From positions 2,294,001 through 2,358,000 of the forward strand of contig CP099419.1 of NCBI GenBank assembly GCA_024114885.1: 64,000 nucleotides of DNA, read 5' to 3'. The stretch is from Septoria linicola (lineage: Eukaryota > Ascomycota > Dothideomycetes > Mycosphaerellales > Mycosphaerellaceae). Made by a program: the position numbers and the translations under genes. The first letter of the stretch is position 1. Each line of letters opens with the position of its first letter. Positions 20,480 through 32,039 of this stretch are shown here, in pieces. The notes below the pieces were generated by a model, which was given only the letters and a program-made list of their open reading frames with translations, searched no databases and had not been told where the DNA came from.

Positions 20480-23400
20480 CACGGCGCTACTAGAGCTCGT
20501 AATAGGCGAAGTAGACGATCGAGGTAATCTTATAGATACTAACGAGGTTTAGGAGTAGGAGTCTACTAGTATAACCGAAGACGATACGTAGGTAGAGCGT
20601 ATATAGCTTAAGGCTAAGAACTAGGAACTACGTCGTCGCTTAGAGGTACGCGCCCTACGACGAGAGAACAATCGGCTCCTTATAGAGTTAGAATCTCTAT
20701 CCTTAGGTACTCCTAGTACTCTCGATATTAGCGACTCTAAAGACGACGCTAGCGCTAGTATTATAGGTAGTATACTTCACGATAGCGTATCGTATATACG
20801 ATATAAAGGTCCTAAAGTTAGAGAACCTCGTGCCTTTAAGAGCGAGACAGTCTAAGAGGCGAGAAAGTTTATTTATAGTCTCGAAGTAATCTTCCTTAAT
20901 AGTCTATAAGAGTTTAGTATAGAAGATTCGAAGGTCTTATATAGTATTATATAGCTCGTAGGCGAGGCGTAAGAGACCTAGTATAACGAACACTCTAAGG
21001 TAATACCTCTAGACTATACTTAGACTAAGTTCAAGCGCTTTATCTACGACGTTATTAGAGATTAGGCGAATCGTACGATCCTTATAACGGTCGAGTACGA
21101 GAAGGCCTAATAGGGTAAAGGCTAAGGGGTGCGCTAGTTCGCTATAGAGCTAGGCTACTTAGAGTCTTAGCTAGGCGACTATAGCGAAACGTAGCTAGTA
21201 CGCTAGCTCCTTATAAAGTTAAAACTAGCGCTTCGACGAGAGATTATTAAGAATTATACCGTGCCTAGTAAGCGCGCTAATTTAGTTACGTTAGTAAGGC
21301 GCCTAGAGTAAGCCGATAGGGTAATTCCTATACGGTATAACTAGGGCGGAAGCTAGAGTAATAGGGACCGCGAGCGCGACACGTACTCGAAGCGTAAGCG
21401 TATAGGGAGCGACGCTCCTACGCGTAGACGCGACGATAGTCTAGGAGGGAATAATACGCGTCGCTCTAGCGACAAAGGTTCTACTTACTCTATTATAGGC
21501 TATAAGTATTTAGAATACTATAGCTATAAGTAGAAAGGGCATATTAGTACTAATTCTATCTACTTTAACCGAAGCGCTCGAGACGATAGTAAGAAGCCGT
21601 CGGTACGTAAGGTTACTATAGAGACGCTAAAAAAAGAGAAGGTATTAGAGAAGGACTACGATCTCTAGATACCGAGCTTAGTAGCGATATATACCTTCCT
21701 ATACAAGTCGTGAATATAACTTACCTAGAGGGCGTAGTCGAGGCGTAGGATAGGCTTAAGCTAGCCTAATTCCTTCTTAATAATACTACTAATATTAACG
21801 TAGTATTAAGATCCTTTGTCTTATAACACGGTATTACGGCTCGAACTAATACCGCCTTACCCCTAGCTACCTTATTTACTAGAGAATTAGGGCATTATTA
21901 TAGCGTATACTATATACGCGTGCAGCTCGTAGACTCTATAGGAGTAGAGCGTATAGTAGGCGTAATCTTTTATACCTACGATATACTAACCTCTAATATA
22001 ATCTTAGGTCGGCTATAGAGGCGTACTTATCGTATACGAGTCGATAGCGGCTTAGATAAATAGACCTATAGCGATACTTTTAAAAACGTTAAGGTTAGGG
22101 AAGCCTATAAGTTTTTCAAGGACTTGAAGTATATACTAACTATATATATAGTAGTAATAAGTAAGATAGGCGAAGGCGAAGAGCTTGACCCTCTTCTCTC
22201 TAAGTTCTAATAGTTCTTCGACGTTCTAAACCCGATAGAAGAGATAAGGAGTAAGCTAGTAGATAGTATAGAGTATACGATTAAGCTACGTCTAGGTACC
22301 GTTCTACCCTTTAGGCCGCTATATTACTAGTCGGGTAAGGAGCTAGAGGAACTAAAGAAGTACCTTACTATAGGCCTTAAGTACGATTAGATCGAGCGTA
22401 GCGTTAGCGAGGTAGGTACGCCTATCCTGTTTGTACTAAAGAAAGATAGTAAACTAAGGCTATACGTCGACTACTAAGGGTTAAACGAAATCACTATTAA
22501 GAATAGGCACCTATTTCCTCTAATTAGTAAGACGCTAGATAGGCTTATAGGAGCTATATAGTTTACGACCCTAGACCTTATAGATATATACTATCGGATT
22601 CGTATTAAGCCTAGCGACCGCTAGAAGACTACGTTCTATACGCGCTACAGCTACTTCTAGTATAAAGTAATACTATTTAGCCTAACTAACGCTCTAGCTA
22701 CGTTCTAGGCGTATATTAACTATACTTTAGTAGGTTTAGTCGATACGTGCTACGTAGTATACCTTAATAACATCCTCATCTATAGTAAGAGCCGCGCGGA
22801 CTACGTACGCGACGTGTACGACGTACTTACGCGTCTCTAGAAGTTTAGGCTCTATACTTAAAGAGCGAAGTACAAATTCTAGTAGAAGGAAGTCGATTTC
22901 CTAGGCTTCGTAGTAACTACTAGAGGGGTTACGATAGATCCACGTAGGATAGACGTAATCGCAGCGTAGCTAACGCCTATAACGCTCGTAGAGGTTTAAT
23001 CCTTCCTTAGGTTTACTAACTTCTACTAGCGTTTTATTTTTAAATACTCTAGAGTAGTATCTCTACTTATAGCGCTATCTAAGAGCGCTATAGTAGGCAA
23101 GAAGCTAGGCCTACTCAAGTAGACCGTACGAGAGGAGTAGGCGTTTACTAAGTTAAAAAAGCGTTTTTCTATAGTACTACTACTAAGGCACTTCGACCCT
23201 ACGCTTAGGTTATAGGTCGAAAGCGACGCCTCTAATTACGTAATTACTACAATCCTTAGCTAACTCTTCGGGTCTAAATAGTACCCTATTATATTTATAT
23301 CTAGGAAGATAATTACTATAGAGTATAATTATAAGGTATACGATAAGGAGCTTCTTATAGTAGTTAAGGCTTTTAAGGCGTAGAGGCCGTACCTCGAAGG

Positions 23401-25290
23401 CGCTCTATATACGATCGACGTACTAGTCGACTATACTAACCTTCGTAGGTTTATAGGCGTAAAGAAGTTAACTAGTAGGTAAGTCTATTAGGCTATATTC
23501 CTAGCCCTATTCGACTTCGTTATAACGTACTAGGTAGGTAAGCGAAACCTAGCCGACGCGCCGTCGAGGCGTAGCGATTACGCTAAGGAGGTAGTAGAGG
23601 TAACTAACCTACTATCTACCCTATAGACTAAGTTATAGTTATAGGACGATTAGAGTACGAGGGACGTAGGCGGACCGCTCGTAGCTCGTATCTATACGAC
23701 TTATAAAGAATAGTATTCTTCGATATAAAGAAGTACTAACTCTAACCCGTAGTAGTAGTTTTTAACGCCTATACGAGTAGTAGGTGTGATTACTAAGGGC
23801 GAAGAGCCGTACGCGAATATCTTAGACTTGATCCTTAGATATACTCGCGCGCTAGTATAGGCTAAGCTAAGTACAAGCGTAGTATACTCGTAAGCGATAA
23901 GTAGCGGCGGCCGGTTCGAGCAATATACCGTAAGAGAGGGAAACCTCTAGGTGGACGATTTACTATACGTACCTAAGGACTACGCCTTATAGACGTAGGT
24001 AATTCGTATATATTACGATAATACCCTTATAGGCTATTTTAGTAAGGACAAGACTATCTCGCTAGTACGAAGGAAGTACTAGTAGCTAGAGATAACTAAG
24101 GATATCGTATAATACGTAGAATCCTATAGGAGTTACTAGAAGGTAAAGGCGCGTCGCTATCGACTATATAGCGAGCTAACTACGCTACCTATACCGGACC
24201 GTCCGTTCTAAAAGTTAACTTAGGATTTTATTATAGACCTCCTACCGAGTAAGTAAGGAGTATACGTGTATAATACGATTCTAGTTATCGTCGACTAATA
24301 TATAAAGATAGTTATCTTCGTACTAACTATAAAGAGGTATACGAGTAGCGACCTTATAGGAGTCTTAATATTAGAAGTAATTAGGTATTATAGTATACCT
24401 ATAGGCATTATTAGCGATAGAGGGTCTATATTCACGAGTTAGTTCTAGTCTGACTTCTACTACGAGGCGTATATAAAGCGTAAGCTAAGTATAGCGTTCT
24501 ATCCGTAAACGGACAGGTAAACCGAAAGAGCGAATTAGACGCTTAAGACTTACCTACGTATCTACTACGTAGAGTAGTAAGATAACTAGGTAGACCTATT
24601 AGTACAAGCCGAGTTCGTATATAATAATAGTACGTATACGATATTGAAAATGTTACTATTTATAGTACTATATAGTTTCAATCCGGAGCTAGTAACGAGT
24701 AGGCGAGAAGCTTAGAGCGCGCTTCCTAAAAGGGAGGTACTAGCTACTAAGGAAGCTATAGAAAGATTAAAGAAGAACTATAAGACGCTAAGTAAACGCT
24801 AGCGAGAAGTAAGCGAGGCGTAGGCTAGGTACTTTAATAATAGGTATTAGGCTAAGGAATATAAGGTCGGCGATATAGTCTTACTATCGACAAAGAACCT
24901 ACAATTAAAGGTTCCTTCGAAGAAGTTAGTAGACAAGTTTACTAGGCCTTTTAAGGTGATTAACGTAGTAGGGAAGTAAACGTACCGCTTAGCCCTACTA
25001 CTAGACGCTCTTATCTATAACGTATTTTATATATCGCTTCTAGAACCTTAGAAGGGTAGCGAGACGTAGGTAGAGAGTATACTACTCGCGGACTACTAGG
25101 GTGAATAGGAAGTTAAGAAGATCCTTAGAACTCGAGTAAGGAAGAGCGTACGCTAGTACTTGATCCGCTAGTAAGGCTAGCCTAAAGAGTACGACTAGTA
25201 GGAACCTAAAGAATATATTAGCGGCTATATAGTACTAGACGTATTCGAAGCGTAGCGCGTAAGCGGGCGCGTAGTAAGATAGAAGCGCTA
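20480..25290 (+). pseudogene. Gag-Pol of chromovirus A, RIP-inactivated
   Basis: Read through stops on the plus strand. Gag (about 20,480-21,710) starts with a Leu/Arg heptad segment (about 20,600-20,700), has a capsid-like region and a decayed zinc knuckle near 21,500 (HISTN-like remnant). Protease-like sequence lies near 21,780-22,080. Reverse transcriptase (about 22,380-22,860) shows KLRLYVDY, the TTLDL block and YLNNIL in place of YLDDIL. RNase H is about 23,190-23,600. Integrase (about 24,060-24,700) shows GIISDRGSMFTS and ERAN-TLKTYLR. A C-terminal chromodomain (about 25,090-25,260; VRWYLIRW, YDWWEP) makes it a chromovirus; in the family this domain directs insertion to heterochromatin. 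Stops are mostly TAG from CAG or TGG. Confidence 0.9.
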
Positions 25291-25405
25291 AGGCGCTAAT
25301 ACGCTAAGGCACTAATACGCTAAGGCGCTAATACGCTAAGGCACTAATACGCTAAGGCACTAATACGCTAAGGCACTAATACGCTAAGGCACTAATACGG
25401 CAATA
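25275..25405 (+). repeat. 16-bp tandem repeat after pol in chromovirus A
   Basis: About eight units of TAAGGCACTAATACGC, some with GGCGCT instead of GGCACT. The same array in reverse complement lies at the matching place in copy B (39,782-39,890 plus a few bases left of the copia insertion). Confidence 0.85.
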
Positions 25406-25439
25406 CTAAGTGCTAAGCGCTAAACCTATATATAGGGGT

Positions 25440-26826
25440 AAACTTTAAATTTAAGAAGGTAAGAAAATCACTAAGGTATTTAGGATATATCGAAGCGTAA
25501 ACTATATTATTTATATACGCCTACTAAGCGGGTCGTATAGTGCCTATAGGTAAGAAGCAAGTATCTAACTATGGCCTATATAGGCGCGAGCAGAGTATAA
25601 GAGGCGTAGATAGGTAGCGAGCGAAACGCTTAATCGTCGTCTATAGAGAGCGTGTCGTCGTCGGCGTTTCCGCTACTATCGACGCTCTCTACGTCCTTAT
25701 CCTTATCCTCGTCTACCTCCTCGTCGGACACCGCGTCCTCCGAGAGCTTACTCTCCTCCTAGTTACTACTCTTAGAGTAGGCCGCCTCTATAGTAGCGTC
25801 TAGGGCGTCGCTAGAGGCGCCTACTATATAGTTAGTCTACGAAGAGTATTAGTATCGTACGAGGATCGTATAGGAAAAGTAGGTATACCTCGTACTATAG
25901 CTTAAACATAGCTACTATAAAGTTAGACTAGCGCTAGGTCTCCGCTAGACTAGCGACGGATATCGCGCTAGCTAGTAGCGAGCCGAGTACGCTCGCCTTA
26001 TATAGCGTATCCTAGCCGCTAACGGCTTTACCCTTATTACTAGTAAAAACCCTCTTAGCGGTCTTAATAGAGGTATAGAGGGCCTTTAGGCGGCGCTTTA
26101 CCTACTCTTTACGTACGCCCTTAGGGAGGGTCTCTAGCTACGCGCGGTAGTGTAGTACGCGGCGCGCTTACTACTTAAGGTTTCTATTAGTAATCCTCTT
26201 ATAATTGTAGTATTAGCGCTTATAGCGCTAATACTTAACCTTCTAACTAGGCTTTATTACCCTGTCGCACGCTAGCTCGTCGTCTATACGTAGTCCGTTA
26301 GTATATAAAGCGTAGTTAAGGAGTATTCGAAGATCCGTACTGTCGTAGGTATACTTAATATAGTAGAGGTAGATCTCTATATCTCCTCGTCCTCTAATAT
26401 TATTAATAGTACGTAGTAGGCGGTTTAGAACTACGACTCGGGTACGCTTCGGTAGTATAGTACTTACGTTAGTAATATAGTAATCGTACGAAGACACTAG
26501 CTTAATAAGGACATAGAAAATATTATATACGTAGAGAGAAAAGTCTAAGAGAGAGTTAGAAGAGTTTTTAAGAACACGCTCGAGCTACGAATCGTAGTCG
26601 CTATAGTAAGGAATATGTTACTACGTAAACGTAACACGTATAGTAACCCTTTACTTCGTAGCGCGAATTTACGTAATACGCTAAAGGTTTATAGGCATAA
26701 CGCGTTAGAGACGCGACAAACGTAGAATATATAAAGTATATTATAAAGACTAAATAGGTAGCCTAGAATATAACCTATTAAGTAAGAGTATCGCTAAGGG
26801 TAGCTCCCTTAGGGAGAGGAGATAGT
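25440..26826 (-). pseudogene. Extra 3' region of chromovirus A with an antisense reading frame
   Basis: Between pol and the 3' LTR lies about 1.4 kb not needed by a standard chromovirus. On the minus strand a frame stays open for 84 codons at 26243-26497 despite RIP, and is readable further through TAG stops. It is rich in basic and hydrophobic residues (RTRVVVLNRLLRTINNIRGRG). Copy B has the same frame at 32366-32620 (+), ending at the same TAG, probably a former TGG. I recognise no domain. It may be an accessory antisense gene of this element family or captured host sequence. Confidence 0.5.
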
Positions 26827-26998
26827 TATAAGAGCTAGGTAAGGTTAAAGGCTAAGACCCGCCTTAGGCTCGTAGGCTTAGCGTACGGTATAACTATAGT
26901 ACGCGTATATATCTGAAAGGAGGCAAGAATTAGTCTTACGATATCCTAATAGTCTTATTAGAAGGGCGCTCTATATATTACTATATACCCCTTTTATA
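26827..26998 (+). repeat. 3' LTR of chromovirus A (172 bp)
   Basis: Matches 20241-20412 with scattered transitions, preceded by a polypurine tract at about 26,810-26,825. Confidence 0.95.
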
Positions 26999-27003
26999 TC
27001 TAT
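26999..27003. repeat. Target site duplication TCTAT, right copy (chromovirus A)
   Basis: Repeats 20236-20240. Confidence 0.9.
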
Positions 27004-28120
27004 ATATTAGTAGGTTCTTAGGATCGTCTAGAAGCTCTTAGAGCCGTTAACTAGCTAGACGTATAACTTCCTTAAAGTACTAGCGGGCACGTTAGTTTAC
27101 GAGAGCAGCTTCTAGCTCCCGATTACGTCTAATACGTTCTATAGCGTATTTAATATCGAGGTCCTTATCGCTATCCTATCCGTCCTATTATAACGTAGAT
27201 TAAGTATTCTACTAGTATAGTAGACCCTCTTTAAGCTCGCGAATACGTCGTTAAATTACGGACTTATCGAGCCGGCGACGTTTCTAACTTAATCGGTTAT
27301 TATTCGCGAATCGGAGCTATATAAGAGGCTAGGTAGGTAGTAACTATAAAGTAGGCCGCTTCCTCGAACTATAGTAGAGATATAGGAGGAGTTACTCTTA
27401 CTAACGGCGTATCTAGTCTTTGTCTCTTATAATAGTAGTCTCGCCGCTATTACTAGATATACGCTTAAAGTCAAATACGCGCTCGAATATAAGATCTTCT
27501 AACCTTCGTACTCGAGATATAGTAACGTACGTAAGCGTAGTATTCCGGCGGCTAGTTTCTAGATCTAAAACTATCTTCGGGACGGTTATACTCTAGGCTT
27601 TATATACTATAATAGCGTATACTAGGCGAACGAGGAATTACGTACGATACTATACTTCTCTTTCGCGATAGAAGTTACGCTATAAACGGAAGATTAGAAC
27701 TATAGCGTAGTCTACTACGCGCTAGACGAAAGTATCGACGAATAGGCTAGTATAATCGGATATAGGTACTAATACTAATAGGTAAAAGGAGTAGTAGCCG
27801 GTAGTAGGATCCTCTCTAGCGTACTATACTATATCGTATAGACGATATTAAGTACTATTAATAATACCTCGCTTAGTCTAAAGGTTCTCTAGTATTATTA
27901 ACTTGTAGCTAACTAAAAGATTTAGCTCTAGTTCTAGACTACTAGCCTCCTTAAAGCTAGCTTTAGTAGCGACGGTATCGCTATTTATAGTACGGATCTT
28001 GAAGATAGGCTAGCGATTGTCTCTCTAGTACTAGTAATTATATACGTCGGCCTCTACGTTCGTACTATATATATAGATTACTATATTAAATTAGTAGATT
28101 TCGGTAAAAGAGAGATTAGC

Positions 28121-28180
28121 CTAGTAGGTTAGTATTTTCGTTATAGAGCGGATAGTGCCCTTTATAATAGAAAGACATAC
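28121..28180 (-). repeat. Introner-like intron of RepHel (60 bp)
   Basis: Minus strand: GTATGT donor, arm TTTCTATTATAAAG, loop, arm CTATAACGAAAA, branch ACTAAC, end CTACTAG. Splicing joins PIF1 coding sequence on both sides. Canonical 5' and branch signals survive. Confidence 0.85.
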
Positions 28181-28865
28181 CTAGTAGTAAGTTAAAAGGG
28201 TCTCCTAATACTTATAAGATACTATATAACTACGGAGGGCACGTAGAGCGGTAGAGAATATATACTAGTCTACGTACTATCTCTACTATACGCTTAGGAC
28301 GATAGTTTTATTAAAGGCCCGATACTTATAGTAACTAAAGATATCCTAGAGAGTTATACTGTCGCGTAGTAGCCTGTCCGGTTTATACTACTAGATGTTA
28401 TAGAATAGCGCCTTATCCTTAATAGGAGGAAGCTACTAGAAGTCGCCGAAAAGTAGTATACTTAGACTACTAAAGAGTTAGTTATTACTCTTTACTTTCT
28501 TTAATCGGAGATCTACTACGTAAAGGGTAGTAAGGCTAACTATACTCTTTTTATCGATAATTATATATTATATATACTAGAGCCTTTATTAGAGGGCGTA
28601 TAGTTAGCTAGATTTAAGAGCTTAGAACGGCTAATTACTAAATAGTAGCTTAAGGAGAGAGTATAGCGTACTACCGCTAATACTAAAGGATATAGCGCTA
28701 GTAGGTACGTATCGTATAATAATCTCCTAATATAAGAGATCCTATAAATACGCTAAGAGTACCTAGATAATAAATAACTTACTAGTACTAGTAGGTCCGT
28801 CGATATTAAGAAGGATCTACTATAGTAAATAGCTAGCTTTAGTGTCTCGGAAGTAATTTATAACC

Positions 28866-28926
28866 CTAGGCCGTTAGCGGTTTCCGTTACAAAGTATAGT
28901 AGTTATAGTATAATAGAAATACTTAC
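28866..28926 (-). repeat. Introner-like intron of RepHel (61 bp)
   Basis: Minus strand: GTAAGT donor, arm ATTTCTATTATA, loop, unmutated arm CTTTGTAACGGAAA, branch GCTAAC, end GCCTAG. It lies just upstream of the Walker A region. Confidence 0.88.
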
Positions 28927-29505
28927 CGCTAGTAGATTATATACTACTTTTCTACTAAAAGATTAACTACTCTCTACGAGTACTAGCGTATACGCGACAC
29001 TTAGGGATATTGTTACTTAGCGTGCTTCTACTATTCGTATTCGTCGTAGATATTCAAGCCTTATATACGCTTATTATATTTATCTATATAGAATATCTAG
29101 TTATATTACTAGTCTTCTATCCGCTTACTAAGGTTATTAGGATCCTCGAATCGTACCGCTAGGTTATAATATACGGTCTCTACGGCTAACCGTACTATTA
29201 CGTCTTTAAATATATCTTCCTCTTACTATAAAGGAAAGCCGAACTCGTCGAAGTTGTCTACTTAAGTAGTAGGTACGTAGACGTCTATATAGTTAAAGTT
29301 ATAGCGATTCTTATAGTTTATTATATACTTAGCGTAGGTAGAAGCCTATATCGTGTAATACCTATATAGTAACGTCGGATACTAACGAAAGAGATAATAG
29401 AGGACGATCTTCGTATAGTAGAATACCTCGTAGTCCTTACCCTAAGAGTCTATCTTATAGCGAGGTAGATACGATATAATACGTAGTTTTGCGCGAGGTC
29501 TTAGG

Positions 29506-29568
29506 CTACGAGCTATTAGCGATTTCCGTTATAAATAGTAACCTACGTATTATAACAGAAATATATAC
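29506..29568 (-). repeat. Introner-like intron of RepHel (63 bp)
   Basis: Minus strand: GTATAT donor, arm TTTCTGTTATAATACG, loop, arm TTTATAACGGAAAT, branch-like CGCTAAT, end TCGTAG. Confidence 0.8.
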
Positions 29569-29870
29569 TATATAACCTTTCGAGGCGAGTACTCGAAGAG
29601 TGTTAGGAACTTAAATAGTAGCGTATTAGTAAACTCCGACGAGCGAGATATATACTTTTCTAAGACGGATCTTATAGTTTTATTACTATCTTCGTCTAAT
29701 TAAAGGATAGTCCTAATCTCTCTCTCTAGGCGATAGTCGAAACTAATATCCTCCTAGCTATTTTAGTAGAGAGGAATACCGAATAGGATATAAGAGACTT
29801 CCTACGCGGACTAATCTCGTTCTACGATTATATAGTTTATTAACTTAGTAGCGAACGATAGAGTAGGCTA

Positions 29871-29940
29871 CTAAGGGTTAGCGATTTTAGTTATAATATA
29901 GGCTCCTCTATCGGTAATAGAAATAGTAGACTTATATTAC
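29871..29940 (-). repeat. Introner-like intron of RepHel (70 bp)
   Basis: Minus strand: GTAATA donor, arm TTTCTATTACCGA, loop, arm TTATAACTAAAA, branch GCTAAC, end CCTTAG. It follows the Rep-domain segment containing YVAKY. Confidence 0.72.
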
Positions 29941-30443
29941 CCTTAGTTAAGTACAGAGCTAACCGAAGAGCGATCTCTTAATATGATCTAGTACTTAGCT
30001 CGTCCTTAGTAGTATACTTAGCGACGTAGTTTAGGATAGCGTAGACTATAGTATAGGGAGAGATATCGGTATTTATACGCTAAGTAAGAGCGATAGTAGG
30101 ATTATATAGGTTTATTATACTATTATTAGAAGTAGTATAGAAGCTAAAGTAGTTTAGGTTACGACTCTTGTCCGTACGCGTAGGACCGGTATTACGAGAG
30201 AAATAGAATCGATAGGACTTAGGTATATCTAGAGGAGCTTCCTTCTTACGAGCCTAATAATAGGCGTCTATATAGATATACTATTAGACACGATTAACTA
30301 TATTAGAGAGGTTACTAAGGGTATTACGAAGCTTATCTGTCTATATATTATAGGTTCTACGCGTACGCTACCTAGCGCGTTAACGGTCGGCTTCTAGATT
30401 AACTATAAAGACGTGCCTACTCTAAAGGTCTATAAATGTATTA

Positions 30444-30507
30444 CTATTTAGTAGCTTAGCGGATTTCGGTTACAAAGCGCGAAGCTCTATTTATAATATA
30501 AATATAC
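30444..30507 (-). repeat. Introner-like intron of RepHel (64 bp)
   Basis: Minus strand: GTATAT donor, arm TTATATTATAAATAG, loop, arm CTTTGTAACCGAAA, branch-like CGCTAAG, end AAATAG. It splits the HUH domain between the HxH strand and the downstream part. Confidence 0.78.
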
Positions 30508-31336
30508 CGAGCCTCTTTATTTATAAGATTACTATATACCTCGGAGACGGTATCTCGATTATACTATACGAAGCTATAGACATAGATACTACTACGGCCT
30601 TGAAACTCGTAACGGAACTAGAAGTCTTTAATACCGAACTTAGGTACTAGTATAGTATAGAAGAAAGAAGTAAATCGCTCGTAGAAATACTATATAGCGA
30701 TATATAGGTAGCTACGTAGGTTCTTACGGTTAATCTAGTAGCGCTCCTTATCGGTGCTATGTCGCTACTACTAGTAGTTCGGTATATATCGCTAAAGGCT
30801 ATCCTATTATATATCTATAGCGCTAAATATAAAGAACAATATAGGCTTACTAAGGACGTAGACTATACTAAGAAGCTTACGGCAGTAGCGATACTAGTAC
30901 GGTCAGACTCCTTTTATATTAGACGTATACCTAATAACGCGATTAATTAGAGCCTAGGCCTATAGCGAATCGTCTTATAATACTTGTCTAAGTTCGTTAA
31001 TACTAAGGGTAGTAGACCTACCGTTATTATTATAGTTAAGTACCTATCGTGCCCGGCTACTACTTAAGTCACGTATCTATAGATTGAATATAGTATAGCG
31101 GAAGCGCTTATAGCGAGCGAATCTACCGTTATAATATCGTATTAGATACTAGACCTATACGAGAAACTTGACGCTATTACGCCGTAGAAGGTTATAGTCG
31201 GCGAGACTATAGAGGAATAGTATAGAGAACGCGAGAGAGAAGATCTTCTAGTACTAGCCTTACTATAAATAGTAGAGTATATCGAGACGTAGCTAATCGA
31301 TCGTAGAAACGAACGCGTTAGGATTAGGATTAAGTA

Positions 31337-31401
31337 CTAGAGTTTAAGGTTAGTATTTTATTTATAAAGCGGACTTACTACTTTATAACGGAAAGGAGTA
31401 C
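31337..31401 (-). repeat. Introner-like intron of RepHel (65 bp)
   Basis: Minus strand: GTACTC donor, arm TTTCCGTTATAAAG, loop, arm CTTTATAAATAAAA, branch ACTAAC, end ACTCTAG. The next exon opens the Helitron_like_N domain. Confidence 0.8.
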
Positions 31402-31654
31402 CTTATCGAAAGTCTATAGCTTCTATACGCTTAGGACGTATATTAGGTACCGCGCTTATATCGATATTACTTTTATTACCCGCTTCCTATTCTTATTACT
31501 CGTTCGGAGCGACTACGGCGCTAGTATCTTAGTACGGTACTATCTAGATCTCTTTAAGGACTAAATCGTTCTATAGAAGCTAGGTAAGGAGCGCTTTATC
31601 GATAGTAATATCTCGAAAGCCTAGGTAGTTAATTATAAGATAGTTTAGCTAAGT

Positions 31655-31714
31655 CTATATAGTGTTAGCTAATTTCCTTTATAGTATAGAGATAACGCTT
31701 TATAACGGAAATAC
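31655..31714 (-). repeat. Introner-like intron of RepHel (60 bp)
   Basis: Minus strand: GTATTT donor merged with arm TTTCCGTTATAAAG, loop, arm CTATAAAGGAAA, branch GCTAAC, end TATATAG. Confidence 0.8.
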
Positions 31715-31859
31715 CTAGACAATATACCTACGTACTATAAACTACTAGCGGAATTATACTATTATATACCTACGGCGAGGATCGACTACTTCCTATACTA
31801 GCTAGATAAGGACTATGTCGTACTACGCTAGTAACCGTAGTAGACGTTTTACGACGTCG

Positions 31860-31864
31860 AGGAC
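31860..31864. repeat. Target site duplication AGGAC, left copy (chromovirus B)
   Basis: Repeated at 44931-44935 directly after the other LTR. Confidence 0.9.
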
Positions 31865-32036
31865 TATAAAAGAGGTATATAGTAATATATAGAGCGCCCT
31901 CCTAATAAGACTATTAGGATATCGTAAGACTAATTCTTGCCTCCTTTCGGATATATACGCGTACTATAGTTATACCGTACGCTAAGCCTACGAGCCTAAG
32001 GTAGGTCTTAGCCTTTAACCTTACCTAGCTCTTATA
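31865..32036 (-). repeat. 3' LTR of chromovirus B (172 bp)
   Basis: Reverse complement of the chromovirus A LTRs apart from transitions. Confidence 0.95.
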
Positions 32037-32039
32037 ACT

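Larger units (their letters stand above)
20241..26998 (+). mobile_element. Ty3/gypsy chromovirus, copy A, full length (6,758 bp)
   Basis: Bounded by two 172-bp LTRs (20241-20412 and 26827-26998) and flanked by TCTAT duplications. Order inside: gag, protease, reverse transcriptase, RNase H, integrase, chromodomain, a 16-bp repeat array, then about 1.4 kb of extra sequence before the 3' LTR. A purine tract AGGGAGAGGAGATAG abuts the 3' LTR. The LTR ends read TATAAG...TTTTATA, as expected from TG...CA after RIP. No TGG primer-binding site follows the 5' LTR, which begins ATTCTAATTC. Every coding frame is shattered by RIP stops and ATG loss, so it is dead. Confidence 0.95.

Noticed and set aside
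25275..25405. CRISPR-like direct repeats
   Set aside because: The repeat units are contiguous 16-mers without spacers, within a eukaryotic retrotransposon.
30759..30950. Plus-strand open frame of 63 codons in the Helitron
   Set aside because: It is the antisense shadow of the Rep-domain exon.
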